Assembly (NCBI GenBank): GCA_025506515.1
Contig: CM046457.1
Span: forward strand, 4,684,944 to 4,748,943
From: Flaveria trinervia
Taxonomy: Eukaryota > Streptophyta > Magnoliopsida > Asterales > Asteraceae
DNA: 64,000 nt
Direction: 5' to 3'
Positions 21,901 through 32,970 of the stretch are shown here, in pieces. How positions within the stretch are numbered: the first letter of the stretch is position 1; each line of letters starts with the position of its first letter. A program made the translations under genes and the position numbers. The notes beneath the pieces are model-generated. The model was not told the DNA's origin. It ran no database searches and was given only the letters and a program-made list of their open reading frames with translations.

Positions 21901-22892
21901 ACTCAAATGAGTGTAACATGTTACCAACCAATCATCTTACCAGTTACCACCTCTACAGATCTAGAAAAATGTCAGCTGATTTTTATGTTTTCTTTCTGTA
22001 CAAAACTCCATAGGCTGCTTGTGTGGAACTCAAAAAGAGCCGTTTATTCCTCAAACTATTGGAAGCTGTTCTAAAAACAGGGAACCGTATGAATGTTGGA
22101 ACTTTTCGCGGCAGTGCAAAAGCATTCAAACTCGACACTCTCTTAAAACTCTCGGACGTCAAAGGAATCGATGGAAAAACAACACTTCTACACTTCGTCG
22201 TTCAAGAAATCATGCGAGGTGAAGGCATACGAGCATTTCGGGCTGCCAAAGATGGTAAAAAAAGCATCTGCACCCCTGAAACCAAAGATTTTCTGCTAGC
22301 AGCATCTAATGAAGAAGCAGATGAACATTACTGCAGGCTAGGGGTTGAGGTGGTTTTGGGCTTGAGTAATGAGCTCGAGAATGTAACAAAAGCAGCAATC
22401 ATTGATGTCGACGGGCTAACCAGTTCAGTTTCAAAACTTGGACATGGGCTCGTGAAAGCGCGCGAGTCTTTAAACACTGATATGAAGAATTTGGAACTGC
22501 AGTCTGAAGATGCAGAAGGTGATGAGTTTTGGCTTATATTGTCTGGTTTTGTGGAGACTGCAGAGAAGGAGATTACATGGATGTTTGAAGAAGAGAAGAA
22601 AATAATGGCTCTTGTGAAGAGCACAGCAGATTACTTCCATGGGAACTCTGGTAAAGATGAAGGGCTGAGATTGTTTTCTGTAGTGCGCGATTTTTTGATT
22701 ATTTTAGAGAATGTTTGTAAAGAGATTCAGGCTGCTCCTATCAAACCACCAAAGAAGAAAGATGACCCGGGGTTTGGGACTCAGAAGAACGATGAGTTGC
22801 AACCGGACGTGCGAGAAGATGATCAGGGTCAGGCCACGAGTGGTGGTGTAATGCCACCATTGCCTCCGATCCCATCACAGTCAGAGGTGTAG
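18992..22892 (+). CDS. Class I formin-like protein (FH1/FH2, membrane-anchored)
   Basis: Six coding exons with in-phase GT/AG borders: 18992-19153, 19476-19842, 19955-20666, 20752-20954, 21021-21256 and 22014-22892, giving 852 residues. Order: hydrophobic signal peptide (about 8-29), a short extracellular region (LLWVNCGAELG, FLHKP, RRRLAES), one transmembrane helix (about 133-157), a Ser/Pro-rich linker, polyproline FH1 (about 315-372) and FH2 (about 383-800). FH2 starts KPFFWDKV and includes GDLSRLGPAERFLKAL, GNRMNVGTFRGSA, FKLDTLLKLSDVKG and the signature GKTTLLHFVVQEI. Class I formins nucleate and elongate actin filaments at the plasma membrane, FH1 recruiting profilin-actin and FH2 capping the barbed end. 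The C-terminal tail is short (PPLPPIPSQSEV). No lesions seen. Start ATG 18992 is chosen because it leads straight into the signal peptide. Which plant formin it is orthologous to was not decided. Confidence 0.93.
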
Positions 22893-23640
22893 TTGTAGTT
22901 CTTGTGAATATTACAGTTAGTTTACTTGTTTGATATAAGGGTGTTAATCGTATTGAGTAGGCAGGTTGACTGGTTCAATAGGTGAATCCAAACACGACTA
23001 GTTTGTGAGACATACTTTAATCGTGTTGTGTTTCGAGTTTCCTCATTTAATGTTATTTGTAAATGTGTCTATTACATGTTGATTTATTAATATTTTAAAC
23101 CAAAATTACTCCAGCTCAAAATGAACTTTTAACCATCTTAATTACGATTAGAGAAACCTTGTGAAAATAATATGTATAATGAATTAAATTGTTGAAATAG
23201 AGACCTAGTGAATAGTTCAAAAGATTAAAAAATCTTTTAGTGTTTACATTAATTGAACTAAACAGCTACTTTAAAAGTCAAAATAAAAACCTTTTTAAAT
23301 CCCTCTTTAAATTAAATAAAATTGTTAAACTTTAACATAAATAAATTAACAAGTCAACGCGTTTATTAAATTAGTTAACAATATAAAAGCATCTTTGGTT
23401 GAGTCTATCAACCTAGGAAACCAATGTGAAAAACAAAGATGAACAACGTAATAGAGAATTGTCTTTCTGTGAGGACTACATGAGCAAGGTTTTTTGGATT
23501 TGTTGCAATATTTAGTAAATTTCTCTTTTTTTTCTAAACAACAAATTATATTAAAATAACCACTAGCAAGATGTGACCACAGAAAAATACAACACATGTT
23601 ACACTTGAAATCTAATAAATGAAAAGCTACACCAAATTTG
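22893..23640. other. Intergenic region downstream of the formin
   Basis: Formin 3' UTR, then AT-rich DNA with no recognisable gene. Confidence 0.5.
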
Positions 23641-24700
23641 TCATGCTGAATCTCCCATTGTCATTCTATGATTTAGCCATGAGAATGAAACATATCTGAT
23701 TTCATCAACTACCTTCGATACCAAGGCCAGCTTAGAGTAGAAAATGGCATTGTTCCTTGTATTCCAAATACCCCAAAAATTGGTCAAAAAATATAAATGC
23801 ATGTTTTGCACCTCCCCTAATCTCAAACGGAAATTGTAGAACCTCCCGAATGGATGAAAATGACGCCAATGATATGCAGCACCACGATAAGATCAACGAC
23901 CACACCTCCTTTGCCAACGGGCAAGCCACGAGCACATGTTCTAAGGACTTGCCCTAAAACATAGAGAGCATTCAATTGGCGATAGATGAACACCCCTCTT
24001 TCACAAAGCTTCTTCAGACTAGGAGTGTATTTGGCTAATTTATTAAAACCTTCTTATGACTTATGGCTTAACCATAAATCCTTATACATCATAAAAAATG
24101 TTTGGCAAAGGTAAGTTCTTTTCATTTAAACTTATTAACTTGACTTGAAAAGAAGAAACCCATAAATTAAGTTTTCCCAACTTATCAAAACAACTTTTTT
24201 TTATCCCATACTATCCCACACAAAAGCCCTAATTACCTCTTTTACATGAATAAGCTTTAATCAAACACTAACAACTTATTAACTTACTAGTTTTCCCACC
24301 TTATAAACTAATCCAAACATTCTTTTAGAAACTCATTTTCCAAAAGTCATAAATTAGTAAATTCTTTTACCTTATGCTTTTCCATAAGTTTAGCCTAGAT
24401 TCTACCAAAGTCTAATTCTCCAAAGCAAAATAATTATTTTTAAGAGAAACCCATGCACTCCATAATTGAGGATTAAGATCAATAGGCATACAATTTCTAA
24501 AAAACTTCACCATAAATTCCCCTCAATCATCCCAGCCAAATCCATCACCGAGACGAAAATCCTGTAACATGTTTATTAATTCCTCAAATCGCATCACCTC
24601 CTTAATGTTATCAAGCTGGTGCATCCATCTCCATTCACAGGGGCTTCCATTTCGAACTACACCACATCTATAACTTATGTCTTTTTCAATTGCAAACAGA
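23641..24700 (-). pseudogene. LINE-type reverse transcriptase C-terminal region (zf-RVT)
   Basis: Minus-strand pieces match the tail of plant non-LTR ORF2: WSAWVSLKNNYFALEN (about 24470-24420), the cysteine-poor linker ALYVLGQVL, then CPLAKEVWSLILSWCC (about 23935-23890) and GIWNTRNNAIFYSKLA (about 23780-23730). The last two lie in different frames, so there is at least one frameshift, and stop codons interrupt the upstream part (after WDD, and after FALEN). The sequence is split by a MITE-like insertion at about 24026-24412. No endonuclease or RT core remains. Confidence 0.7.
24026..24412. mobile_element. MITE-like insertion inside the LINE remnant
   Basis: AT-rich block dominated by words for CTTATGACTTATGG and its inverse, with loosely inverted ends (GTGTATTTGGCTAATTTAT on the left, ATAAACTAATCCAAACATTC near 24300-24322 on the right), and TAG at both junctions. 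LINE coding resumes on both sides. The exact right border is uncertain because an extra ~90 bp follows the inverted end. Confidence 0.45.
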
Positions 24701-25454
24701 TCATCATATGTGTTTTAGTGATCAAATTCCTATCAAATTGTGTATCCAAAATCTATTTTTGAATAGAGCCTTTTATGAACTTAAAAGGTTTAAGGGGCTA
24801 TCATCATGGAACTCATTCATTAAGAAAGAATGACAGTTTGTATGCCCATTAGTTGTAGAAGCTATAATTGAACAACTCATGTATTAAAAACAACTTCAGG
24901 TTTTACTTAAGGTTCAATTTCAATTTTGGGATTCATTTCATACACCAGCAAGCATTAATTTTGATGGTGTATTGGAAGTCAAGACATTCAATAAAATTCA
25001 CATTCAAGAGCAATCTATAAATCACCAAAACTTCTCAAGATAATGAAAGATTTAGTTTTTCATTGAATTCACCAGTTATAGACATATTACCTGATCCTAA
25101 TCACCCCTAAAAACACAAAATTCAACACCCCCATAATCAAGATCACAACAAACCCTAACTCCCAAAAGCTCTTCAACCCACATTGCATCACAGTCTTCTA
25201 AATCTCTATTCATCATCAGCAGATTTCGAAGACCCAGGGGCCTTCTTCGGCAACAAAAGATTATGAATATTAGGCATCACACCACCATTAGCGATCGTTA
25301 CATCACCAAGAATGTAACATCTTGCAATTTTGAATTAATGAAATGTTTGCATCATTAAATTCTTGTAAGGGCGTTTTCTATTATTTATGGAACTCGTGGG
25401 TTTGTTTAGGTACTCTTGTTTTTAGTCTGAAAATTTATAGTTTCATTGAACTAA

Positions 25455-25700
25455 ACTTAATGTATAATAATCATACTAATAATAATAACTAAAAAATTGA
25501 TAATGTTAATAATAAGAATAATAATAAATTATAAAAATGTTGTTTATAATAATAATAAACTATAATAATTAAAACAATAATAATAACAAAGTGTAATATT
25601 AATAATAATACAAATAATAATAATAATAAAAATAATAATATTAGTAATAATAAAAATAAAAAATAGAAATAATAATATTAGTAATAATAATAATAACTAT
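25455..25700. repeat. Imperfect AAT/TAA microsatellite tract
   Basis: About 250 bp rich in AATAATAAT triplets with interruptions, inside the H2A-inserted LTR. Confidence 0.8.
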
Positions 25701-26571
25701 TAGAAAAGCTTAAAAATTAATAAATTAGTTAAAAACTAAACTTTAATTAAGTTTTGGGGGCTAGTTTTGCAAATTATTAAACCTTAAAAGAAACTTTTAG
25801 CATTAGATAACAAAAGTATAAACGACAGGGACCATTTGTGTAACTTGCGAAACACACTCTTCTCTCCCCTCGTTTTTCCGGCTAATGTCCGGCCAACATC
25901 CGGCCGCGGCTCCGGCAAGGCCAAAAACCGGGTTTTAAGCCTCGGTTTCGACCCCAAGTTACACCAAAATAATCGTGAGGCAAAATCGAACATGTATGCA
26001 TCGATTAATCGCATTTAAACATCCGTTTCTAAACTAATAGACTACATAACCGCAACAAATTAACTACCTAGCCGTTCGAACATTAAACTGTAATTATAGT
26101 CTAATTAAACGCACATACACAATCATCTAACTATCCCCAAGCGTTTAACAATTTCAATTTCATCTGAAACAAACAAGAACAACAGTCTCGATCCTCACCC
26201 CCTGTCGCGTTTACATCTTAATCGAAGGCCGCCTTTCGAACAAACTAAACAGAATTAGTAGAGGGTTTTTGATCAAAGTGATCCTTGGAAGGTTTCTGCA
26301 AAACGAATTGGATTATTATCCACAATTGCATCTCGGTTCAACTTCGAAGAAATCGCTTCTGTTCTTCGTACTGTTCGTTCTTAAAACATCATCAATATGG
26401 TAATTAAGATTATCCACACCCTCGATTTGACATGGGGAACAAAAGCCCCATGTCTATTGCTGTAATCATCCGCATTTTTAGCTTTCAATTTGAATTGAAT
26501 TAGGATTAGGGTTCTTGAGAAATGGGGATCTATTGAAACTTATGTTTTTAAGGTTTTGAAACCAACATAAC

Positions 26572-26660
26572 TTGCGGCTGAGGCCTTTGGTTCCATGGTT
26601 AAGGTGCGTGTGCTCTAAACATGAGGTCCCGGGTTCGAACCCGGGGACCCTCATGTAATT
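26572..26660 (+). pseudogene. tRNA-like sequence (Pol III box B) inside the LTR
   Basis: A segment with TGGTTCCATGGTTAAGG (box A/D-arm-like) and a perfect T-arm hairpin CCCGGGTTCGAACCCGGG (box B), 3' GACCCTC weakly complementary to 5' GAGGCC, and then a T-run. The anticodon stem does not pair well, so it is unlikely to be a working tRNA. It may be a tRNA-derived fragment or SINE head captured by the LTR. Confidence 0.45.
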
Positions 26661-26813
26661 TTTTTAAAGGCTTTTAACCTTAAATTAAATTCTAAAATAT
26701 TTCTAATATATATAAAAATGGATTTTGTAAACTCTAAATATTTTTAAAAGCGTCAAATCATTTTCTATATTGTTTTAAAAAAAATAAAAAAAAGATTTAA
26801 ACAAATAATATTT

Positions 26814-26815
<2 letters not shown>

Positions 26816-26854
<39 letters not shown>
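26816..26854. repeat. (AT)n microsatellite
   Basis: About 38 bp of AT dinucleotides. A second AT-rich cluster lies at about 27040-27080. Both are in the inserted LTR. Confidence 0.9.
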
Positions 26855-26862
<8 letters not shown>

Positions 26863-27038
26863 TTTATACTTGGTCATTTTTTTATGAATCTAAAATACTT
26901 ATTGGTTCAAACATTGCTTTTAATTATTTTTTTAAAACGTGTTAATCACATTTGGTTATAAAACTTTATTTCAACTTTATATCTAAATTTTTCAAATTAT
27001 TGCTTTAAATTGTGATTACTAAACTTTATTTAATCTTC

Positions 27039-27069
<31 letters not shown>

Positions 27070-28493
27070 ATATATATATGTTATATTTTCTTTTATGTAT
27101 ATAAACATAATTATAAGACAAATCCCAAATGCCGAATTGGAACCCTAGTCCTCGTCAATTCGTTAAACTTCTTATAATTAAAATTCAATTTTGTAAATAT
27201 ATTTATATACTTAGGTACCTTGTGAAGAACCATGTTGGAACGTTGCTTATTATATTTTCTTATTAATCATCATTTTTTTCTATACTTCTTGACAAGTGAG
27301 TATTCTTTACCCCTTTTTCCTATTTTCGCACTTTGGGGTGAAACATGTTAACTTATACAATTGCACTTGTAAACTTATTTGAGACTTGTAAACCTATGGC
27401 GATTCATCTTGTAAAGTTGTGGTTAGTTGAACTTTGGTGATTACCATGTTATGGCGTTATATGTACAATCATTAACTATTGCTAGCCCAGCGAAGTCATA
27501 GATCTATGGGCAAGACAAGCCTGCTTTGGTTGATCCAAGTACACTTAGCTGATCGTATAATCTTGTAAACGTTTGAGACTTGTAAAACTTTGTCGAGGTT
27601 TGATTGTTGCATTGTTCATAACATCCCTAATCACTTTTATTCACTAACTTATGACTTGAATTGCCATCTTTTATATAATCTATGTATTAGAAACTATGGA
27701 ATGCTCACCAACATTTTTATGTTGACCTTTTATTTTTAACATGTTTCAGGAAACGCCCAAGTTTGATTCCTACACATTGAAGCTTACATATCTAGGAATG
27801 GACCCAGATTAAGTAGTGAATTAAAGACTTGTTATCTTTTATGTTATTTTGTTTGCTTCTTTGAGACCTAAGCTTGTAATGATACAATTGAACTTCATGA
27901 ATAATTTATATTTGGGTTATTAATAGCGTTATGTGGCTGTGAACGATCTTAACTCTCACTCCTCGACGTTTCCGCCGTCAAGGTTGGGGTGTGACAAAGA
28001 AGCTTACTCAACTCCTCATCGTTTCTCATCGCCAATTGAATATGCCTCGGGACAATTCGAGTCTTCTTGTTATCCCTCGCAGCGTTTCCGGCCAACTCAA
28101 GCACCTGTAGAACATCAATTTCAACAATAAGCATTAAAAAACCCTAAACTCACACAAACCCTAGAAATTTCATCTTTCAAGTTTCGATCAACTGTTATCG
28201 ATGAAACTTACTTCGGCGGCGAGGTATTCGAGCACGGCGGCGAGGTAGACCGGAGCTCCGGCGCCGACGCGTTCGGCGTACTTGCCGGCTTTCAAGAACC
28301 GGGCGATACGGCCGACCGGGAATTGGAGACCGGCTTTGCTGCTTCTTGAAGTGGCTTTTTTTGCGACGCCAGAGCCTAGGGTTTTGCCTCTTCCGGCCAT
28401 TGTGTTCCGGCGACGGTGGTGGTTTGCGGTGGCGATACGACGGTGAAAATGGTGGTGGTGGAGTATCTGGGTGTGTAGAATGGTTTTGGTTTG

Positions 28494-28501
28494 TATATAT
28501 A
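28494..28501 (-). promoter_or_regulatory. TATA box of the H2A gene
   Basis: TATATATA about 94-101 bp upstream of the H2A ATG, with GATCCGCT (28551-28544, minus strand) about 50 bp further up, one base from the plant histone octamer GATCCGCG. The promoter appears untouched by the insertion. Confidence 0.5.
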
Positions 28502-28559
28502 CTCGTTTGGGGAGTGTGAAGTGAACCAATAGGAATGGAGGAAGCGGATCGTGGATTGT

Positions 28560-30764
28560 GGCCGTTGGATTGTGTAAGATCTGCGATGGGAGATTCGCGA
28601 CTTCGCGTGTCTTCTTTATTGCAGTTGGGTTTTTCTCCAAAAATATTCTTTTTGGAAAAAATAAAAAAGGTGAAATTGTCTTTTTTATTTTTTCTTTTTG
28701 AACAAGCAAGCAAAAAAATTAATTTGAACGCACTAGGAAGAGTTACATCAACATATTATAAAAATCAAAATTACATCATATTGTCAACTGTCATTCGTTA
28801 AAAGAGTTTTATTTTGTATCTATTAGTATAAGATTATTTTTATGTCTTTCATTAGTCGTGATGGATTTACCTTGCAACTATCAAGGGATGCAACTAGTGG
28901 ATGAGAATGGGGTGACGAGGGATGATAATGAGGTCGGTGAGTGATTCAGATGTGTTGAAGAATTCGAACAATGAGACGGAAGCAGTGAAAGATGTTGATG
29001 AAGGGGTCGATGTCTTGCAAGAGTTCGAGAAGTGTCGGGCAAGTATGAGGGAGCATATTCCTTGATGGACAATGTAGAAGCCATTAAGGGGTTGAAATCG
29101 ATGAAGAAAGGGAGAAGTTCGAGTGCCATGGGAATGAATTGTTTGGTGTCGGCGTCCAAGGGTTACAAAGCTCCAATCCTATGGCCAAAAAGTCACGATA
29201 TGTCATTTACTGTGAATTTGAATGTAGTTATGTGCAACATTAAGAATTTAACTTGATATACTTGAATATTGTTATGAATTTGATGATAGTTTTGTGTTTT
29301 GCAATTAACATAGGTGTGATATAGCAATGTTCCACAGTCCACAGACTAGGTTAGCTGAATACAAGGGTGGTGAAAAATTAGATAACTATAAATAAGGATA
29401 AATTTATGTTTTTTGGAGGTGACACACAGTTCATACATGGTGTAGATTAATACATAGATTAGATTGCAATGCTATAAACTTACAAAGGCAATGCTATAAA
29501 CTTACAAAGGCATATTGATACAGTTCATACATAGGTGATAAATTTATGTTTTTTATTGCTGCTATTGTAATTGAGACTCATCTTGACCCGTCTTTATTTT
29601 TGTTAAAACCCATCCTGACATGATCCATAGTGACCCTTTTTAAAATTATATCCATTTTGACCCGAACATATCCTAGCCCGAATCCGTTCTAACCCGTCAT
29701 CATGTCCAGCCCAACCCGCCCATTTTGCCAGGTCTAAATCCTAGCCAACCAAATGGATCACCAAGTTACCATAGTGATGCAATGCAAAACCTTCTTTAAC
29801 TTTACCCTAGCCGATGAAGCATGAAGATCAAGGAGAACCTCACGAACAGATAGTGAGCTCGACCAGGGTCCAAGACCCACCACACCAGTTGAAAACTTTT
29901 GACCAGATGAGAGCGTCAAATGGGCATGAACGTCTCATGAATGCATCTTTGGATGGAATACAATTCAATCTTTGTATGAACTTCTACAAATAAAATTATG
30001 TCAGAATGTAGTTCAACTCAAAACACGCATAAAAACACGTGCACGTGCGTCGTAAGCTGCATGATAAAACTGAACTAAAATTAAGTTACAGCGTTGACTA
30101 ACTCAGACTTATACCGTCGAATAAAAATGCTTTATAATTGACTCGACTGATTTTAGAACAAAACTTGCTTTAAAATTAGGCGAATGTTGAAATGTAGAAC
30201 ATCTTAAAATCGTATATGATCTGAGTTCAAGGCTTCCAGTTTGCGAGACTGGTTGTTCCATATCATTCAACATTGTCTTATGTTTTTTTTCCATTTATGG
30301 TAGAGGTTAAGTAGGACAATGGTGCATTTATTTAAGTTGTTTTACTTGATTGTATGACATCTCCTCACACCTGCAACCTTGCTCATTGTATTTTTTATTA
30401 ATTGACCATGATAGTTCCAGGGAGAGAGGCTACAAGATGCATTTGTAGTGGTTAGTTGGTGACCGTGATAGCCAAGCTTTATAGATTTTTTAGTGATGCA
30501 CCGATTCAAGGATTAAAACCGATAGTTCCGACTTCACTTTTGACGACCAAGACTAAACGCAACATGCGTATTGTTCACCCCGATGCTGGTTTAACATAGG
30601 TTGATTGACTAATTTGATCCTTTCTATACCTAAGCCCAACCGACATTTGTCGAACTATACACATATTGTGTAGTCTTAATCGTCATTGGTGAAGTCAAAA
30701 ACCACCGCCATGTATCAATCCTAGAATCGCCTTACTAGTCAAAAGTTTATAAAACTGACTGCTA
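28560..30764. other. Gene-poor region
   Basis: No supported gene. At 28881-29256 both strands are open for about 90 and 74 codons with GA-rich composition, but there is no recognised domain. At 29575-29730 there is a run of GACCCG/CCCATTTTG words like those of the hAT-type MITEs, without clear ends. Confidence 0.45.
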
Positions 30765-31514
30765 TACTATATTATTATCAAGGTTAGGTATTGGTTATTA
30801 TTATGGTTAAGCCCATAGGACCGATTTAGATTTCTAGAGTTTCTTATAAACTCTATATATTGTAATCACCCTTTGAATGAATAATCAATCACATTTTTAC
30901 TATTTTACATGGTATCAGAGCCTTAGGATTCTCTTGATTACACCACCACAAACACATACAAACACATACATACACTAGCCGTCTCCACTGAGATCAAACC
31001 CTTGATAGGGCGGTGTGCCACCACTTGTTGTTGCCGCCCTGTCCTACCTTCATTTTCTATTCCATTTATTCTCTATTTTCTAGTTTATGTTAGGTAAAGC
31101 TTTGTTGTCGACTGAATATTCAAAACAATTACCTATATCCATTCTTTTGTTTGTTCGCATCCATTCTTTTGGTTTGTTTTTGGATTATGGCTCTTAACTT
31201 GTAATGGTCACTATGTTTCCTTTTTTTCTTATTTTTTTATCAATTTAATTAGTTTGAATATTCAAGTCGATCGAAGCATGTTGATCTTATTATTCTTGGT
31301 TTTATGCTTTCTCTTTTGTTTTCCAGTCTTAACGTACGGTTACTTCCGCTATAATCGTGAGGCAGTATTAGACAATATTACTATTAGGGTTAAGTGTTGA
31401 TTATTGTTAAGGTTAAGCCCACAAGCTCAATTTAGATTTATAGGGGTTCTATAAACTCTGTATATTGTAATCACTTTTTGAATGAATAATCAAAGAGTCT
31501 TTTAACATCTTACA
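30765..31514 (+). mobile_element. TRIM-like miniature LTR retrotransposon
   Basis: Two ~145-bp direct repeats (about 30765-30909 and 31372-31514) share AAGGTTAAGCCCA, TTTAGATTT, ATAAACTCT, TATATTGTAATCAC and TTTGAATGAATAATCAA, and end TTACA. Immediately after the first comes TGGTATCAGAGCC (30910-30922), a perfect initiator-tRNA-Met primer-binding site. The internal part is only about 450 bp and codes for nothing. LTR size, primer site and lack of genes define a TRIM. The start coordinate of the LTR is approximate, and no clear target duplication was found. Confidence 0.8.
30910..30922 (+). other. Primer-binding site of the TRIM-like element
   Basis: TGGTATCAGAGCC directly abuts the 5' LTR end (...TTTTACA). 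Confidence 0.85.
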
Positions 31515-31670
31515 TTGACCACCGCAAATGTAGCTTGTAACGTCTCTCCCTATAGTTGTTGTGGAGAAGTAATCAGTGATCAATGAGCAAGGTTGTAGCA
31601 TTTGACAGAAATAGAAAATACAATACAACAAGGGTCCTAATAAAGAGACACCCCGTTATAAATCAACACC

Positions 31671-31936
31671 CACCTATACACCGCGTATGGGTCCATATGC
31701 GGCGTATAGGTATGCCTCATAAATGCCAAACATTCCACGTCACATCAGTGAGCCTATACGCCGCGTATAGGCCCATACACGGCGTATAGGCTTTTCAGAA
31801 GACAAAATTGGCGAAGTCAAATCAGTCATTCAGCGGGCCTATACGCTGCGTATGGACCCATACACTGCGTATAGGCTTGGGTCGTATGGGTGCGGGACGC
31901 ATCTCCACCGACACCTATACGATGCGTATGGGTCCA
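31671..31936. repeat. Palindromic repeat cluster A
   Basis: Three complete units plus one half unit of the palindrome CTATACGCCGCGTATGG + CCATACGCGGCGTATAG (31671-31714, 31750-31791, 31835-31876, half at 31914-31934), with CpG-to-TpA variants. Each full unit could form a ~17-bp stem. Confidence 0.85.
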
Positions 31937-31985
31937 GAAGACAAAACTGGCGAAGTCAAATCAAACATTTTTCCCCTTATGGGCT

Positions 31986-32225
31986 GATCCGAACAGTATG
32001 ATGCCTCATCATATCGTTTCGATTGTTCATGTCAACAATAATCATATTTTCCACGTTAAATTAGATGGAGATTATCCGATGCATACATTAAGTAATCTTT
32101 GGATTCTTAACCAAAACGTACGGGCTGCAGAATGGGAGATTATGTATAGGAGTCGTATATTAGAATACAACACAATAATAGAAGCTAACCGAGATCCCCC
32201 AGCTTATATATTTATTTTAATTTAA
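31986..32225 (+). pseudogene. Fragment resembling an OTU-protease C-terminal tail
   Basis: An open stretch with VSIVHVNNNHIFHVKL, then PMHTLSNLW and WEIMYRSRI. The NNNH block and the following W...Y..R spacing resemble the catalytic-His end of OTU-like cysteine protease domains carried by some plant MULE elements. The N-terminal protease part is not present upstream. Family assignment is tentative. Confidence 0.35.
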
Positions 32226-32338
32226 TACGTTTGTATTATATTTTATTATGTATTGTATTATATTTAGATTCTGACGTTGATATTATTGTTCAACCTATCA
32301 CATACTTTCAAATTTCAAAAAAAAAAATTTAAAAAGGA

Positions 32339-32378
32339 AGCTATACGCCGCGTATAGACCCATACGCGGCGTATAGCT
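32339..32378. repeat. Single palindrome unit B
   Basis: One full unit, CTATACGCCGCGTATAG then ACCCATACGCGGCGTATAG, almost perfectly self-complementary, placed about 600 bp upstream of the ORF1-like start. Confidence 0.85.
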
Positions 32379-32619
32379 TTACGGACCCATTAAAGGGACA
32401 TCTCCTCACTTTTGACTCTACCAAAATTTTTCAAACCAAAAAAACTCTCTCGTATAGATCGATACTACACGTATTGTTCGTCGATTTCTCTACATTCACT
32501 AGTTCAGGTATGTATTATTGTTCTTATACCTTTATTATGTTAATCGTACGCTAATTTAAACGTTAAATTGGTGTTTTATGCATTAAAAACGTGGATTTGA
32601 AAACTGGTTTATGAATTAT

Positions 32620-32940
32620 ACACGGCGTATAGGCCTATACGCAACATATAATTCATAGGTTGAAGATGACCATATGGGGGGTCCTATACGCGACGTATAG
32701 GGGCCCATACGAGGCACACAACCCATACGTGGGTTCTTATACGCGGCGTATAGGCCTATACGCGGCGTATACGGCCCATACGAGGCACACATCCAATACG
32801 TGGGTTCCTATACGCGGCGTATAGGCCTATACGCGACGTATAGGGACCATACGAGGCACACACCCCATAAGTGGGTTCCTATACGAGGCACACAACCCCA
32901 TACGGGGTCTTATACGCGGCATATAGGTGCTCTATACGCA
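32620..32940. repeat. Dense palindromic repeat cluster C, in a putative 5' UTR intron
   Basis: About 320 bp with repeated TATACGCGGCGTATAGG units alternating with CCATACGAGGCACACA and CCATACGTGGGTTC words, giving a compound tandem repeat of about 70 bp. It lies between a donor-like CAG/GTATGT (near 32508) and an acceptor-like ATGCAG (32964-32969), immediately before the ATG at 32971, so it may sit in an intron of the 5' leader. Confidence 0.8.
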
Positions 32941-32970
32941 AGTCTTAAAATTTCGTTTTCTTATGCAGAT

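Larger units (their letters stand above)
25313..27996 (-). mobile_element. Solo-LTR-like 2.7-kb gypsy insertion in H2A
   Basis: Borders TGTAACATC... and ...GGTTGGGGTGTGACA with a perfect 5-bp target duplication AAGAA (25308-25312 and 27997-28001). No gag, protease, RT or integrase frames were found, so it behaves as a solo LTR left by LTR-LTR recombination. LTR orientation: TGTAACATC to GTGTGACA reads on the plus strand; the minus label follows only the host gene, and plus is the better reading for the element. It contains AAT-rich and (AT)n repeats and a tRNA-like segment. Confidence 0.8.
25206..28400 (-). pseudogene. Histone H2A gene interrupted by an LTR insertion
   Basis: Exon 1 (28400-28212) encodes MAGRGKTLGSGVAKK through LEYLAAE and ends at donor GAA/GTAAGT. 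Exon 2 starts at 28104 after a CAG acceptor (VLELAGNAARDNKKTRIVPR, EELSKLL) and is cut at 28002-27997. The rest of H2A (LGDVTIANGGVMPNIHNLLL, ending SKSADDE, stop at 25206) lies beyond a 2,684-bp LTR flanked by AAGAA duplications. Apart from the insertion the frame is uninterrupted; it is a canonical replication-type H2A with no SQEF (H2A.X) motif and one unusual residue (LAMRNDEE where LAVRNDEE is usual). A transcript reading into the LTR would give ...SKLLCHTPTLTAETSRSES, losing the end of the docking domain. Whether this is a segregating allele or a fixed loss cannot be told here. Confidence 0.93.

Noticed and set aside
28188..28713. 170-codon minus-strand frames extending upstream of H2A
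   Set aside because: They only prolong the H2A first exon into its 5' UTR; the H2A start at 28400 fits the family exactly.
28881..29256. Two opposite open frames of about 90 and 74 codons
   Set aside because: No domain, splice or promoter context; GA-rich composition alone explains the length.
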